64,000 nucleotides of DNA, from contig JAGRNJ010000002.1 in the NCBI GenBank assembly GCA_020440825.1, positions 34,132 through 98,131 of the forward strand, written 5' to 3'. The position numbers were made by a program, and so were the translations under genes. How positions within the stretch are numbered: the first letter of the stretch is position 1; each line of letters opens with the position of its first letter. Of the stretch, positions 9,205 to 19,663 are shown in pieces. The notes under the pieces were generated by a model, which was not told the origin of the DNA, searched no databases, and worked only from the letters and a program-made list of their open reading frames with translations. Source of the DNA: Leptospiraceae bacterium (lineage in GTDB: Bacteria > Spirochaetota > Leptospiria > Turneriellales > Turneriellaceae).

Positions 9205-9233
9205 TTGACAGTAAAAAAAAGAAGGCATAATCT
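9205..9233 (+). promoter_or_regulatory. Orphan sigma70-like promoter
   Basis: A perfect TTGACA at 9205-9210 and TAATCT at 9228-9233 are separated by 17 bp, with an A-rich spacer. It points along the + strand into the hairpin-rich element at 9251-9378, while both flanking genes lie on the - strand, so it serves no visible coding gene. It could drive a short non-coding RNA or an antisense transcript into the GST gene. Confidence 0.4.
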
Positions 9234-9250
9234 TTTTTACAAATATTTAA

Positions 9251-9378
9251 TTTAGGGAACCTCTGAAAAAGTCCCTCCGTGCTCTTTTTCAGAGGTAATT
9301 CCGCGCTAAACGCGCGGGAAAACATCCATGTTTTCAGGAATATCTTCAAAACTTTCAGTTTTTCAGAGATTCCTTAGA
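9251..9378. repeat. MITE-like element with 20-bp terminal inverted repeats and internal hairpins
   Basis: The left end 9251-9270 and the right end 9359-9378 are inverted copies matching at 17 of 20 positions (core CTCTGAAAAA / TTTTTCAGAG). Inside are a perfect 12-bp stem (9260-9271 with 9284-9295), CCGCGC/GCGCGG (9301-9306 with 9312-9317), and GAAAACA/TGTTTTC (9318-9324 with 9329-9335). A further near-copy of the right end is at 34031-34050. No protein is encoded. It could be a non-autonomous mobile element, a structured RNA, or both. The rest of the 9146-9414 gap holds nothing else recognised apart from the promoter. Confidence 0.5.
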
Positions 9379-9414
9379 AGTCTGCCAACCAGTATTTACA
9401 ATTTGGGATTCGCC

Positions 9415-10149
9415 TTACCGGTAATTCTTATACATTTTCCTGGCCCAGACAATGGCGGGGTGTTTGGCATAGTTGTCCAGGAACTGGCGAATCGCTGGCG
9501 GTACATTTGTGGGCAACGGGTAGGGGTACTCTGCCGGTAAAAATAATGGATACAGTAGAGAAGCAGCGGTTATATCGCAAGCTCCGAAACCACTCGCATG
9601 GATGTAACCATTATTTTTTTCTATTAATTGCGCTATGCTCTCGAGAGCCATATCTGTTCTTTCTTGTGCCTCAAGATGAGTCTCGTTGACTTTATACCTC
9701 AAGTTCAACAGCGGCAGCAATACCGGTGCGATGGTCTGCAAAGCCGTTTTGGGCCAGCCATCGAAACCGGTAGCTAAAATTTCTTTTGCAAAATCGGTTT
9801 CAGGCAAGACCTTATGATAGGCCACAATTCTGGCCTGCACTCCAATTTCAATGTCCAGCCAGTGAATTGTTTTCAGGGCCGTTTCCCGGTCTTGCGGTAC
9901 CGATGGAAATAAAGGAATCGATGGGAACAGTTCATCGAGCCATTGAAGTATCTCTGTTGATTCGCCGCGGCTTTCTCCGTCAATTTCTAAAATCGGAACA
10001 GTCCAGGAACCATTCAGCATCAGGGTATTCAGGTAGTGCAACCCGGGGAATAAAACATCTTTGTTGTAAGGTATGCGTTTATAGTCGAGTGCCCAACGTA
10101 CCTTTTCTGAGAAGTGTGAGATTGAAAATTCATGCAATATTATGTTCAT
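9415..10149 (-). CDS. Glutathione S-transferase-fold protein
   Basis: 244 residues from the ATG whose complement is 10147-10149. The N-terminal thioredoxin-like domain shows ILHEFSISHFSEKVRWAL with a Ser-rich catalytic turn, then the cis-Pro segment TVPILEIDG and the SRGESTEILQWLD glutathione-site Ser. The C-terminal half is helical, as in GSTs. A substrate cannot be given. It starts back to back with a DUF1801 protein. A 265-bp non-coding element separates it from ridA, so the two may not share a transcript. Confidence 0.82.
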   Translation of the reverse strand: MNIILHEFSISHFSEKVRWALDYKRIPYNKDVLFPGLHYLNTLMLNGSWTVPILEIDGESRGESTEILQWLDELFPSIPLFPSVPQDRETALKTIHWLDIEIGVQARIVAYHKVLPETDFAKEILATGFDGWPKTALQTIAPVLLPLLNLRYKVNETHLEAQERTDMALESIAQLIEKNNGYIHASGFGACDITAASLLYPLFLPAEYPYPLPTNVPPAIRQFLDNYAKHPAIVWARKMYKNYR

Positions 10150-10226
10150 AGTCCAGCTTTTGGTAAACTGTATTGTGTAAACATGAAAAACAGTTGCTTG
10201 GCTATAATGGCATGTTCGTATCAGCA

Positions 10227-10667
10227 ATGGCAGAGTTAAAAACCAAAGAAACGAATGCAAGTGTTCGTGATTTTCTAAATCAAATCGACGATGCTCAGAA
10301 AAAAGCAGACAGTAAGTTACTTCTCAAAATGATGCAAACTGTGACTGGCAATAAACCAAAAATGTGGGGTGATTCAATCGTTGGTTTTGGTAAATACACT
10401 TATCAGTATGCTTCAGGCCGCACCGGCGACTGGATGCAAACTGGTTTTTCACCTCGCAAGACGAATTTGAGTATTTATATAATGTGCGGTTTTGAAGACT
10501 TTCAATCTGAATTGAAAAAGCTTGGCAAGTATAAGACCGGTGCGTCCTGCTTGTATATTAAAAGCCTGAAAGAAGTGAATCTGGAGATTCTGACATTATT
10601 GGTAAAAAAGTCTGTCGAGAAAATGCGCAAGAAATATCCGCAAAAATCTGATAGTAAAAAGCAATAA
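10227..10667 (+). CDS. DUF1801 domain protein
   Basis: 146 residues from ATG 10227 (ATG 10212 is also possible). The opening ETNASVRDFLNQIDDAQKKADSKLLLKMM, the central WGDSIVGFGKYTYQYASGRTGDWMQTGFSPRK and the later KYKTGASCLYIKSLKEVNLEIL are the usual DUF1801 landmarks. The biochemical role of the family is not established; relatives include YdhG-type proteins. It is a single-gene unit, convergent with fliR. Confidence 0.78.
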   Translation: MAELKTKETNASVRDFLNQIDDAQKKADSKLLLKMMQTVTGNKPKMWGDSIVGFGKYTYQYASGRTGDWMQTGFSPRKTNLSIYIMCGFEDFQSELKKLGKYKTGASCLYIKSLKEVNLEILTLLVKKSVEKMRKKYPQKSDSKKQ

Positions 10668-10674
10668 ATGGTAT

Positions 10675-11460
10675 TTAAAATTTTGTAATTACAGAATCAA
10701 GGTGGTTAAAGAAAATATCGAATTGGGCAACCATCATTTCAACAATCACCGGCGAAGACCAGCCTAGAATCAGAATTCCGATTGTCAAATTCAGGGGATA
10801 CCCCATTGTCAGGGCATTCATCTGCGGAGCAGCTTTGCCGAGCATACCTAAGGTTATGGAAATGAGCAAAAGCGTACCCATTACAGGAATCGCGATTTTA
10901 AGCGCGATCAAAAACATCGAAGAACTCAATATTACCATGAACTGCAATGTGCCGGTCTGGTATGCTGCCGAGGTCAAAAAACCATCGGGTAAAAAGGGAA
11001 CCTTCTCAAAGGAATAGGCTACTGCCCGAATCAGGTAAAGATGGGAATTGCTCAAAAAAAAGATCAGCAGGGCAACCATATTCATCAATGTACCCATCAG
11101 TGGCAGAGAAATTTGAGACATCGGGTCAAAAACCTCTGAGATACTGAATCCCATTTGCAGGGAGAAAAACTCCCCGGCCATCATGAATGCGGTGAATAAA
11201 AGCGTCAGGGAAAAACCAATAAACACCCCGATGACAACCTGTTCAAACACAAGCATTACATAACGGGTCGATGCAAGGCGGGCAAAGTCTTCAGGAGGTT
11301 CGATTACCGGGGTTAGAATCACCGCAATTAAAAACGACAAACCGATGCGGTGAAAAAACGACAGAGTTTCCCCTGAGTAGCCCGGTGCTACCGAGAAAAT
11401 GGCCAGCATACGCGCCAACACCAGTACAAAAATATCGAGCTGGCTGGAAAATACATCCAT
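10675..11460 (-). CDS. fliR: Flagellar export gate protein FliR
   Basis: 261 residues, nearly all hydrophobic, beginning MDVFSSQLDIFVLVLARMLAIFSVAPGY, a typical FliR start. Segments such as FFSLQMGFSISEVFDPM and the conserved AAPQMNALTMGYPLN (the QMN-x2-GxPL motif) are diagnostic. FliR joins FliP and FliQ in the core of the flagellar type III export gate. The gene is last in fliO-fliP-fliQ-fliR, 15 bp after fliQ. The flhB gene that often follows fliR is not here; a convergent DUF1801 gene abuts instead. Confidence 0.95.
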   Translation of the reverse strand: MDVFSSQLDIFVLVLARMLAIFSVAPGYSGETLSFFHRIGLSFLIAVILTPVIEPPEDFARLASTRYVMLVFEQVVIGVFIGFSLTLLFTAFMMAGEFFSLQMGFSISEVFDPMSQISLPLMGTLMNMVALLIFFLSNSHLYLIRAVAYSFEKVPFLPDGFLTSAAYQTGTLQFMVILSSSMFLIALKIAIPVMGTLLLISITLGMLGKAAPQMNALTMGYPLNLTIGILILGWSSPVIVEMMVAQFDIFFNHLDSVITKF

Positions 11461-11475
11461 ATTACACTATTGACT

Positions 11476-11739
11476 TCAGTAGCGGGCCACCATACGAAAT
11501 AATTCCCGGGTATAATCTCCCATGGTAGACCCTATATAAGAAGCAAAAACCAGCAAGGCGACAAAAATAGCAATCAGTTTGGGAACAAATGTCAGGGTTT
11601 GCTCCTGGATGCTGGTAGTTGCCTGCAAAACAGAGATAATAAGGCCCACAATCAAAGAGACGGCCATGATCGGTCCCGCCATTTTCAGGGTGACCCATAA
11701 TGCTTCTCGCAAAAGATTCAGTGCATCTGCTTCAACCAT
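11476..11739 (-). CDS. fliQ: Flagellar export gate protein FliQ
   Basis: 87 residues with two membrane helices (about 18-38 and 50-70). The segment GPIMAVSLIVGLIISVLQATTSIQEQTLTFVPKL is the FliQ signature. It packs with FliP and FliR in the export-gate helix. The ATG overlaps the fliP stop by one base, so translation is probably coupled. Confidence 0.96.
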   Translation of the reverse strand: MVEADALNLLREALWVTLKMAGPIMAVSLIVGLIISVLQATTSIQEQTLTFVPKLIAIFVALLVFASYIGSTMGDYTRELFRMVARY

Positions 11740-12512
11740 TATCCACTCCCGAATCCATAACTTCTCACCAGTTCATACGTCAGCAATGACCATCCGTCAA
11801 CCATTACGAATAAAATAATTTTAAACGGTAACGAGATCATGACTGGTGGTAACATGATCATCCCCATAGACATTAATGTCGAGGCGACAACCATATCGAT
11901 AATCAGAAACGGTATAAAAAGATATACACCGATAATAAATGCCTTTTTGATCTCGCTGAGCATAAAGGCGGGAATCAGAACATGCAGTGCAACATCATCA
12001 AAATTTTTAGGTCTTTCTGATTTTGACAATTTGACAAACAGGGCCACCTCTTTCATTCCGTCTTTCCCTAACTGTCGTATCATAAAATTACGCAATGGGG
12101 TAGAGGCATCCTTTAGAAATCGTGTTGTCTGAATTTTACCATCGAGATAAGGCTGCAGCGCTTTCTCATTAATTTCATTGAATGTCGGCGCCATAATGAA
12201 AAAGGTAACAAACAGTGCCAGTGAAACCATTACCTGACTCGGGGGCATGTTCTGTAGGGATAAGGCTCTTTTGATAAAATCAAAGACGATAATAATTTTT
12301 GTAAAGGAAGTCAGCATCAGCATCAATGCCGGAGCCATACTCAAAATAGTCAGCAATGCCAAAATCTGCAGGGAGAGAGCGACTTCCTGCGGGCCTTTTG
12401 CCTCAGTAATATTGAAATCTATTTTGGGGATTGGTATATTTTGGGCAAAAGAAATTTCAGGAACCAACCCAAGCAGGGCCAGAATAACTATGAGCTTTGA
12501 GATTGACTTCAC
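11739..12512 (-). CDS. fliP: Flagellar export gate protein FliP
   Basis: 257 residues with a cleavable signal peptide ([23 protein letters not shown]), as in other FliP proteins. Diagnostic segments are [64 protein letters not shown] and [21 protein letters not shown]. It forms the fivefold core of the type III export gate in the inner membrane. It overlaps fliO by 4 nt (ATGA-type). Confidence 0.97.
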   Translation of the reverse strand: MKSISKLIVILALLGLVPEISFAQNIPIPKIDFNITEAKGPQEVALSLQILALLTILSMAPALMLMLTSFTKIIIVFDFIKRALSLQNMPPSQVMVSLALFVTFFIMAPTFNEINEKALQPYLDGKIQTTRFLKDASTPLRNFMIRQLGKDGMKEVALFVKLSKSERPKNFDDVALHVLIPAFMLSEIKKAFIIGVYLFIPFLIIDMVVASTLMSMGMIMLPPVMISLPFKIILFVMVDGWSLLTYELVRSYGFGSG

Positions 12513-13261
12513 AGTGATTCATCCTCCCTTAAAATATCCCGCTTCTTCCTTAGATTACGCAACCGGTTTAAAGATTCATTTCGCTGCCCTTCAAAAGAGT
12601 TACTGCCTCCCGGTTTTGAATTGTCGCCCGGAACATTGACCGTAAAATCTTTTACCTTGTCTTTAATTGTTCTTGTGAGTTCCATAAAAAAGTCAGGTTT
12701 GATATCAAGACCATCTTTTTCACAATCGAGCCGAATCTGTTCAATTGAGTCCCGGTCTTTGATTTCGGTAATAAGCTGGATATTCGAATCTGATAAACCG
12801 AGAACCAGAATGCGGGATTTCATGTCTACCAGTTGCAGCATACGGCCCGGCTGCAATGGGAACTCCTGTAGAATCTTAAAGGTGCTGGAGTTTGCTGCAG
12901 GCAAAGTCTTACGGAACAGGTAAAACCTGTAAAAAAGATAAAAAATCGCCAGCAAAAACGCCAGCGTAAACAGAGTGCGCAATATTTGCCATCCCCATGA
13001 TACCGGTTCTTCCCGTACTGTGCCCGGCTCTGTGGTGTCGTCGAGCTCCAGTTGAAGCTGTTTCCATTCTGTGAGCGGTTCTGGCTTCCCCGGCTTTTCG
13101 TTTGCTACAGCTTCTTTCTCTGTTGCTTCACTCTCGGCCGATTCTGTCTGTGTGGTTTCAACTTTTGGGGCAGATTCTTTCCCAGGTTTTTTTTGAGCAG
13201 AAAGACCGCTCGTGGCTGCAGTAATCAATAAACTCACAATGAAAACTTGTACCCGGCGCAT
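12509..13261 (-). CDS. fliO: Flagellar biosynthesis protein FliO
   Basis: 250 residues. A signal-like N-terminus (to about residue 22) is followed by a low-complexity Glu/Pro/Lys/Thr region (about 23-90), one membrane helix ([24 protein letters not shown], about 95-118) and a FliO cytoplasmic domain with LLQEF-like [31 protein letters not shown]. FliO assists FliP assembly. The assignment rests on that domain and on its place directly before fliP. The acidic periplasmic region is longer than in enteric FliO. Confidence 0.85.
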   Translation of the reverse strand: MRRVQVFIVSLLITAATSGLSAQKKPGKESAPKVETTQTESAESEATEKEAVANEKPGKPEPLTEWKQLQLELDDTTEPGTVREEPVSWGWQILRTLFTLAFLLAIFYLFYRFYLFRKTLPAANSSTFKILQEFPLQPGRMLQLVDMKSRILVLGLSDSNIQLITEIKDRDSIEQIRLDCEKDGLDIKPDFFMELTRTIKDKVKDFTVNVPGDNSKPGGSNSFEGQRNESLNRLRNLRKKRDILREDESL

Positions 13262-13346
13262 AACTATGAGACATAATACTTGGGCAGATTAGCCGACAAG
13301 CCTTTTTCTCCGTTGCCATGTGCTCCCAATTCTCAACAGTTTCCTT

Positions 13347-14345
13347 ATGCAAAAAATTACACTTACAACCTTTCTTATCGCTTTTGTTTTTGCATGTTCT
13401 TCTGCACAGCAGGCTGAGCCAAAACAGACCCCAGTCAAAAGCAAATCACGGCTGCCCGCCAATTATAAAGTTCCTGTCAAAAACAAAAGTTTTGAGGGGG
13501 AGGGCTCCCGCCTGATTCTGACTGCCCGCAGGTTCGCCCCTGGCGAAGCAGTTTTATTACAGCTCGAATCGAGGGACGGTAAGCCCTGTGCAGATTGCAC
13601 AATCAAGCTGAATGGCAAAGAGATTCCCGTGGTTACCCTGCCTTCAGGAGGTTGGGGTATTGCCGGAATAGATCCCGATGAAAAAAAGACAGAAATTGAA
13701 TTGCAATGGCAGCTCGAAGGGCTCGCAGTCAACAGCCAGATTCTGAAAATAGCAAATGCAGATTTCCCGGTATACCATTCAACCTTGAACCTGGGTAAAT
13801 ATTCAGAAGCAGGTCATGAAAAGAAAAAAGAATCCCAGGACCATCTCAAGCTCTCCTGGGAACTCAAAAAGAATGCCTATGCTCAGTCTGATGCAAATCA
13901 TCTTGGTGGCAGTTTTTTTCATCCACGGGACCAGCATAAGATTACATCTCCGTTCTGGGCAAAACGCGTCTATGCACGTTATAGAGTTAAAGATGGAAAA
14001 AAAGAAAAACTGAAACCTCTGGAAAGAATTCATCGCGGTACAGACCTGCGGGGGTTCGAGGGAACCCCGGTCTATGCGATGAATAAAGGCCGAATCGCGC
14101 TGGCTGCCAATTTGTACTATGAAGGGAATTTTGTTCTTATAGACCATGGCAACAAAGTTTATACCGGATACATGCATCTCTCCAGGTTTGAAGTACAGCA
14201 GGGAGAGATTGTCGAAGCAGGGCAATTGATCGGACGTTGCGGCTCAACCGGAGTGGTAACGGCCGCCCATTTGCATTTGTTCACAATGGTGCATGGGGTG
14301 GTTATCGACGGATTGAGTCTGCTCGCCCTTACGGTACCCGAATAA
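13347..14345 (+). CDS. M23 family (LytM-type) peptidase lipoprotein
   Basis: 332 residues from ATG 13347; a GTG at 13320 would only lengthen the leader. The signal peptide ends in a lipobox-like VFAC with Cys near residue 18, so a lipoprotein is likely. The middle part is a beta-rich unrecognised region. The C-terminal M23 domain has HRGTD near residue 228 and HLHL near 307, supplying the H-x3-D and H-x-H zinc ligands. These enzymes cut peptidoglycan cross-bridges, or act as regulators when degenerate; here the metal site looks intact. It is divergent from fliO with 85 bp between. Confidence 0.88.
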   Translation: MQKITLTTFLIAFVFACSSAQQAEPKQTPVKSKSRLPANYKVPVKNKSFEGEGSRLILTARRFAPGEAVLLQLESRDGKPCADCTIKLNGKEIPVVTLPSGGWGIAGIDPDEKKTEIELQWQLEGLAVNSQILKIANADFPVYHSTLNLGKYSEAGHEKKKESQDHLKLSWELKKNAYAQSDANHLGGSFFHPRDQHKITSPFWAKRVYARYRVKDGKKEKLKPLERIHRGTDLRGFEGTPVYAMNKGRIALAANLYYEGNFVLIDHGNKVYTGYMHLSRFEVQQGEIVEAGQLIGRCGSTGVVTAAHLHLFTMVHGVVIDGLSLLALTVPE

Positions 14346-14384
14346 ATTTGTTTTCAAGCAGTCTCGAACGCATATTCGATCTCT

Positions 14385-16933
<2,549 letters not shown>

Positions 16934-16934
<1 letters not shown>

Positions 16935-17533
16935 TGAATCAGGTTGCTGCTGCGGCCTCTGACTACAAGAAAGAACTTCGAAAAAGGTATTTTCAGGAAT
17001 TTCGCGCATGTATTGAAGTAGACTCTCTCGTAGTACGAAACCAGTACCGATTGATTCAGAGTCTGTGCAATGTAGCCAAACGCTACTGGCGAGCAGGAAG
17101 CAATGTACTTGTGTATGATCCCTTGAAGTCAGAAGTAGACTGGCTGAACGGATTGTTGAAGGCTTCTTTTGCTCTTGAAAAAATACACTTTTTTCTGCCG
17201 CACTGGTATACCGGCGGGCGCATGGATTTTCGTTCTGCTCGATTGATCAAATATCCGGGACGGGGCAAACTGAGGGTCGAGAAAAATTACACAGTTTTGC
17301 CCCGTAAACAGATAGATTTTATTCTGGTGCCGGGACTCTATATTGATCGATCGGGTTATCGCTTGGGACGAGGGGGCGGTTTCTATGACCGTTTCTTGTG
17401 CCAGATAGCCAAAGAAAAAACCTGGTTTCTGGCACTCGACTGGCAGGTGAAAAACTCTTTGCCCGTTGAAAAACATGATATTCGCATTGGCAATATTATC
17501 ACCGAAAGCGGGGTTTTTCGAACTTATTTCTAA
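16934..17533 (+). CDS. 5-formyltetrahydrofolate cyclo-ligase family protein
   Basis: 199 residues. The C-terminal signature PRKQIDFILVPGLYIDRSGYRLGRGGGFYDRFL is that of the MTHFS/YgfA family, and NYTVLPRKQID precedes it. The N-terminal KKELRKRYFQEF is the usual basic helix that binds ATP phosphate. It makes 5,10-methenyl-THF from 5-formyl-THF using ATP. ATG 16934 is used because it abuts the leuS stop (TGATG); GTG 16931 is also possible. Sequence in the middle part is divergent. Confidence 0.86.
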
Positions 17534-17538
17534 ATACA

Positions 17539-17564
17539 GTAAACTATTATAATGAATATAGTTT
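17539..17564. promoter_or_regulatory. Candidate operator, GTAAACTAT-N8-ATATAGTTT (copy 1)
   Basis: The arms AAACTAT (17541-17547) and ATAGTTT (17558-17564) form an inverted repeat, and the spacer holds TATAAT at 17548-17553, a possible -10 box. The identical outer 9+9 bases with the same 8-nt spacing occur at 31011-31036 upstream of thrC. Here the site lies 43 bp before the SDR start. A dimeric repressor overlapping a -10 box would fit; the regulator is unknown. Confidence 0.5.
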
Positions 17565-17573
17565 TAAGAATAC

Positions 17574-17590
17574 TTGACTCTACATGTCAA
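17574..17590. promoter_or_regulatory. TTGAC-N7-GTCAA inverted repeat (copy 1)
   Basis: Arms TTGAC (17574-17578) and GTCAA (17586-17590) flank 7 bases ending CAT. A 17-bp site matching at 14 positions lies at 53861-53877 before rplM. It sits 16 bp upstream of the SDR start, between the operator-like repeat and the ribosome-binding site. Confidence 0.35.
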
Positions 17591-17606
17591 TATGGCAGGG
17601 GTGGTT

Positions 17607-18464
17607 ATGTTTCAAAATGAAAATGTAAAAGACCGGGTCTTTCTGGTAACCGGTGCCGGTGGTGGAATAGGCCGCAAACTGGTCGAAGCATTGCTGGAGA
17701 GATGGGGTTTTGTGGTAGCATGTGATGTGAATGAAGGTGATTTGCTCGCACTGGCCGATGAATTTCGCACCCATCAAGATCGGTTCATTACTCATAATTT
17801 TAATATAACTGCAGATGAAGAATGGGAGAAGGCGATTGCCCTGACGGTCAAATTCGCCGAAGACAAAAAACGCAAGTTTTATGGGCTTATCAATTGCGCT
17901 GGCGTGCTGAAGCCGGGCTGGTTATCTGAAGTTGACTCCTCACAGATAGATTTTCATATCGATATCAATGTAAAAGGGAACCTGTATGGGTGTGTTCGTG
18001 CTGCAGCGATTTTTCGTCGGGCGCGGGACGGGCACATTATCAATATAGCATCCCTGGCAGGCGTAGCCGCGGTGCCCGGCATTGCTTTATACTCGGCCTC
18101 GAAATTCGCAGTACGTGGTTTTACTCTGGCCCTTGCCGAAGAAATGAGCGAGTTTGGTGTAAATGTAACGGTAGTCTGTCCCGATGCGGTACAAACCGGA
18201 ATGCTTGATTTACAACTCGACTATGAAGAAGCTGCTCTGACCTTTTCTGGAATGGGGGCTTTGACTCCGCAGAGTGTAGCCGAAGAAATCTGTGCAGTGA
18301 TCGGCTCTTCGAACAGAGAGGTTCTTATTCCCGGCTGGAGGGGGGCAATGGCAAAGTTCAGCTCTGCGCTGCCCGAGATTACATCGTTGATACAAAAGCC
18401 CCTACGTGAGATGGGCAAAAATTTTATGACAACTATGAAAAATGAAAAAAGAGGTATTCGATGA
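17607..18464 (+). CDS. Short-chain dehydrogenase/reductase (SDR)
   Basis: 285 residues from ATG 17607, which follows AGGGGTGG. The Rossmann motif TGAGGGIG is at residues 16-23, then INCAGVL (NAG motif), IINIASLAG with the catalytic Ser, and the YSASK catalytic Tyr/Lys. The family oxidises or reduces hydroxyl/keto groups using NAD(P)H; the substrate is unknown. The stop overlaps the start of the MBL-fold gene by 4 nt (ATGA), so both products probably work on one pathway. Two inverted repeats upstream suggest specific regulation. Confidence 0.92.
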   Translation: MFQNENVKDRVFLVTGAGGGIGRKLVEALLERWGFVVACDVNEGDLLALADEFRTHQDRFITHNFNITADEEWEKAIALTVKFAEDKKRKFYGLINCAGVLKPGWLSEVDSSQIDFHIDINVKGNLYGCVRAAAIFRRARDGHIINIASLAGVAAVPGIALYSASKFAVRGFTLALAEEMSEFGVNVTVVCPDAVQTGMLDLQLDYEEAALTFSGMGALTPQSVAEEICAVIGSSNREVLIPGWRGAMAKFSSALPEITSLIQKPLREMGKNFMTTMKNEKRGIR

Positions 18465-19546
18465 GTGCAACATTAACTGCAGAGCAAAGCATTCCCACAC
18501 AAAAATTGAAATCATTCACTGATTTGAAAAAGGCCAGGGCAGAGACACAGCCTCTCAATGCACTTTCTTCGATAAAAAAAATAGCACCCAGGGTAAGGGA
18601 TGAATTCATGGCGAGTGGCAAAGTTCTCGCCGTACGCCAGTTCAGCTGTTCAGTTTCACCTTACCCAACTGTATACGGTTTTCATACTACCTATGGAGGT
18701 CTGCATCCTTATCTGTATTTTAATAACCGGGCAACTCTGGTACAGTTTCTTGAGAATGGCGAAGTCAAGAATTTTCTGTTTAATCCTATCTTTCCGGAAT
18801 ACTCAGAAAAAGCTCCCTTCTATGTGACCTTACGGGCAAATATTCCCTCTTTTATACCAGAAGCAGTATTTGTGAAACGGGAACGCAGCATCATTAACCA
18901 GCTGGCAGATGTTGGGATACGCTCAGACGATATTGACTATATTTCTTATGACCATTTGCATGTTCAGGATCTGCGACCTCTCATGGGTTTACAAAATGGT
19001 CAGGCAGCATTGTTCCCCAATGCAAAGTTTGTGTTTCCCCGAAAAGAGTGGGAATCAGTGGTCAATCTGCATCCGTCGGTTTCTGAATGGTATGTGCCAC
19101 AGGGAATAGCGGGAGTAAGAGAAGAAAATCTGGTATTGTATGACGACGATCTGTTTTTTGGGCCAGGATTGGCACTGATTTTGACCCCCGGTCATACAGC
19201 AGGCAATCACAGCCTGTATGTTCATAGTGATGCGGGCACTATGACGATCTCTGAGAACGGGGTGGGACCCGATGCATATAATCCTGAAAACAGCAAAATC
19301 AATAGCGTTCGTCAGGCAGCCAAAGACCGGGGCTGGGAAGTTGTTTTGAATGCCAATACTTTAGACTATAGATTAGACCAGTATAACTCGATGGTGCTCG
19401 AAAAGCTGCTCAGTGGACCGGCAAAAAATCCCGATTTTTGTAATCACCATTCTTCCAGTGAATTCACAACTTGGATTTCAGCTCCCGGTCTGTCACCAAG
19501 TTATGAACATGGCAGTGTCAACTGTGGAAGCTTGAAACTGCGTTGA
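18461..19546 (+). CDS. MBL-fold protein with variant metal site
   Basis: 361 residues. The metallo-beta-lactamase fold is indicated by YISYDHLHVQDLRPL, in the position of the HxHxDH motif, by the later ligand segment LTPGHTAGNHSLYV, and by DAGTMTISENG. The first motif reads H-L-H-V-Q-D, lacking the usual DH pair, which may mark a subfamily with one altered metal site. It is translationally coupled to the SDR, so hydrolysis of an ester or lactone made or used by the SDR is a reasonable guess and no more. It is convergent with the lamin-tail lipoprotein. Confidence 0.78.
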   Translation: MSATLTAEQSIPTQKLKSFTDLKKARAETQPLNALSSIKKIAPRVRDEFMASGKVLAVRQFSCSVSPYPTVYGFHTTYGGLHPYLYFNNRATLVQFLENGEVKNFLFNPIFPEYSEKAPFYVTLRANIPSFIPEAVFVKRERSIINQLADVGIRSDDIDYISYDHLHVQDLRPLMGLQNGQAALFPNAKFVFPRKEWESVVNLHPSVSEWYVPQGIAGVREENLVLYDDDLFFGPGLALILTPGHTAGNHSLYVHSDAGTMTISENGVGPDAYNPENSKINSVRQAAKDRGWEVVLNANTLDYRLDQYNSMVLEKLLSGPAKNPDFCNHHSSSEFTTWISAPGLSPSYEHGSVNCGSLKLR

Positions 19547-19663
19547 TTGCGATCGAGATTCTTTGCAAGTTAATAAAAGCACGGTTTCATCAAGCAAACG
19601 CCGCGGGATCGTAAAATCAGTGGCATAAAGGATTAAAAATTCCTGCGGAACTCTTGTAAGCTG

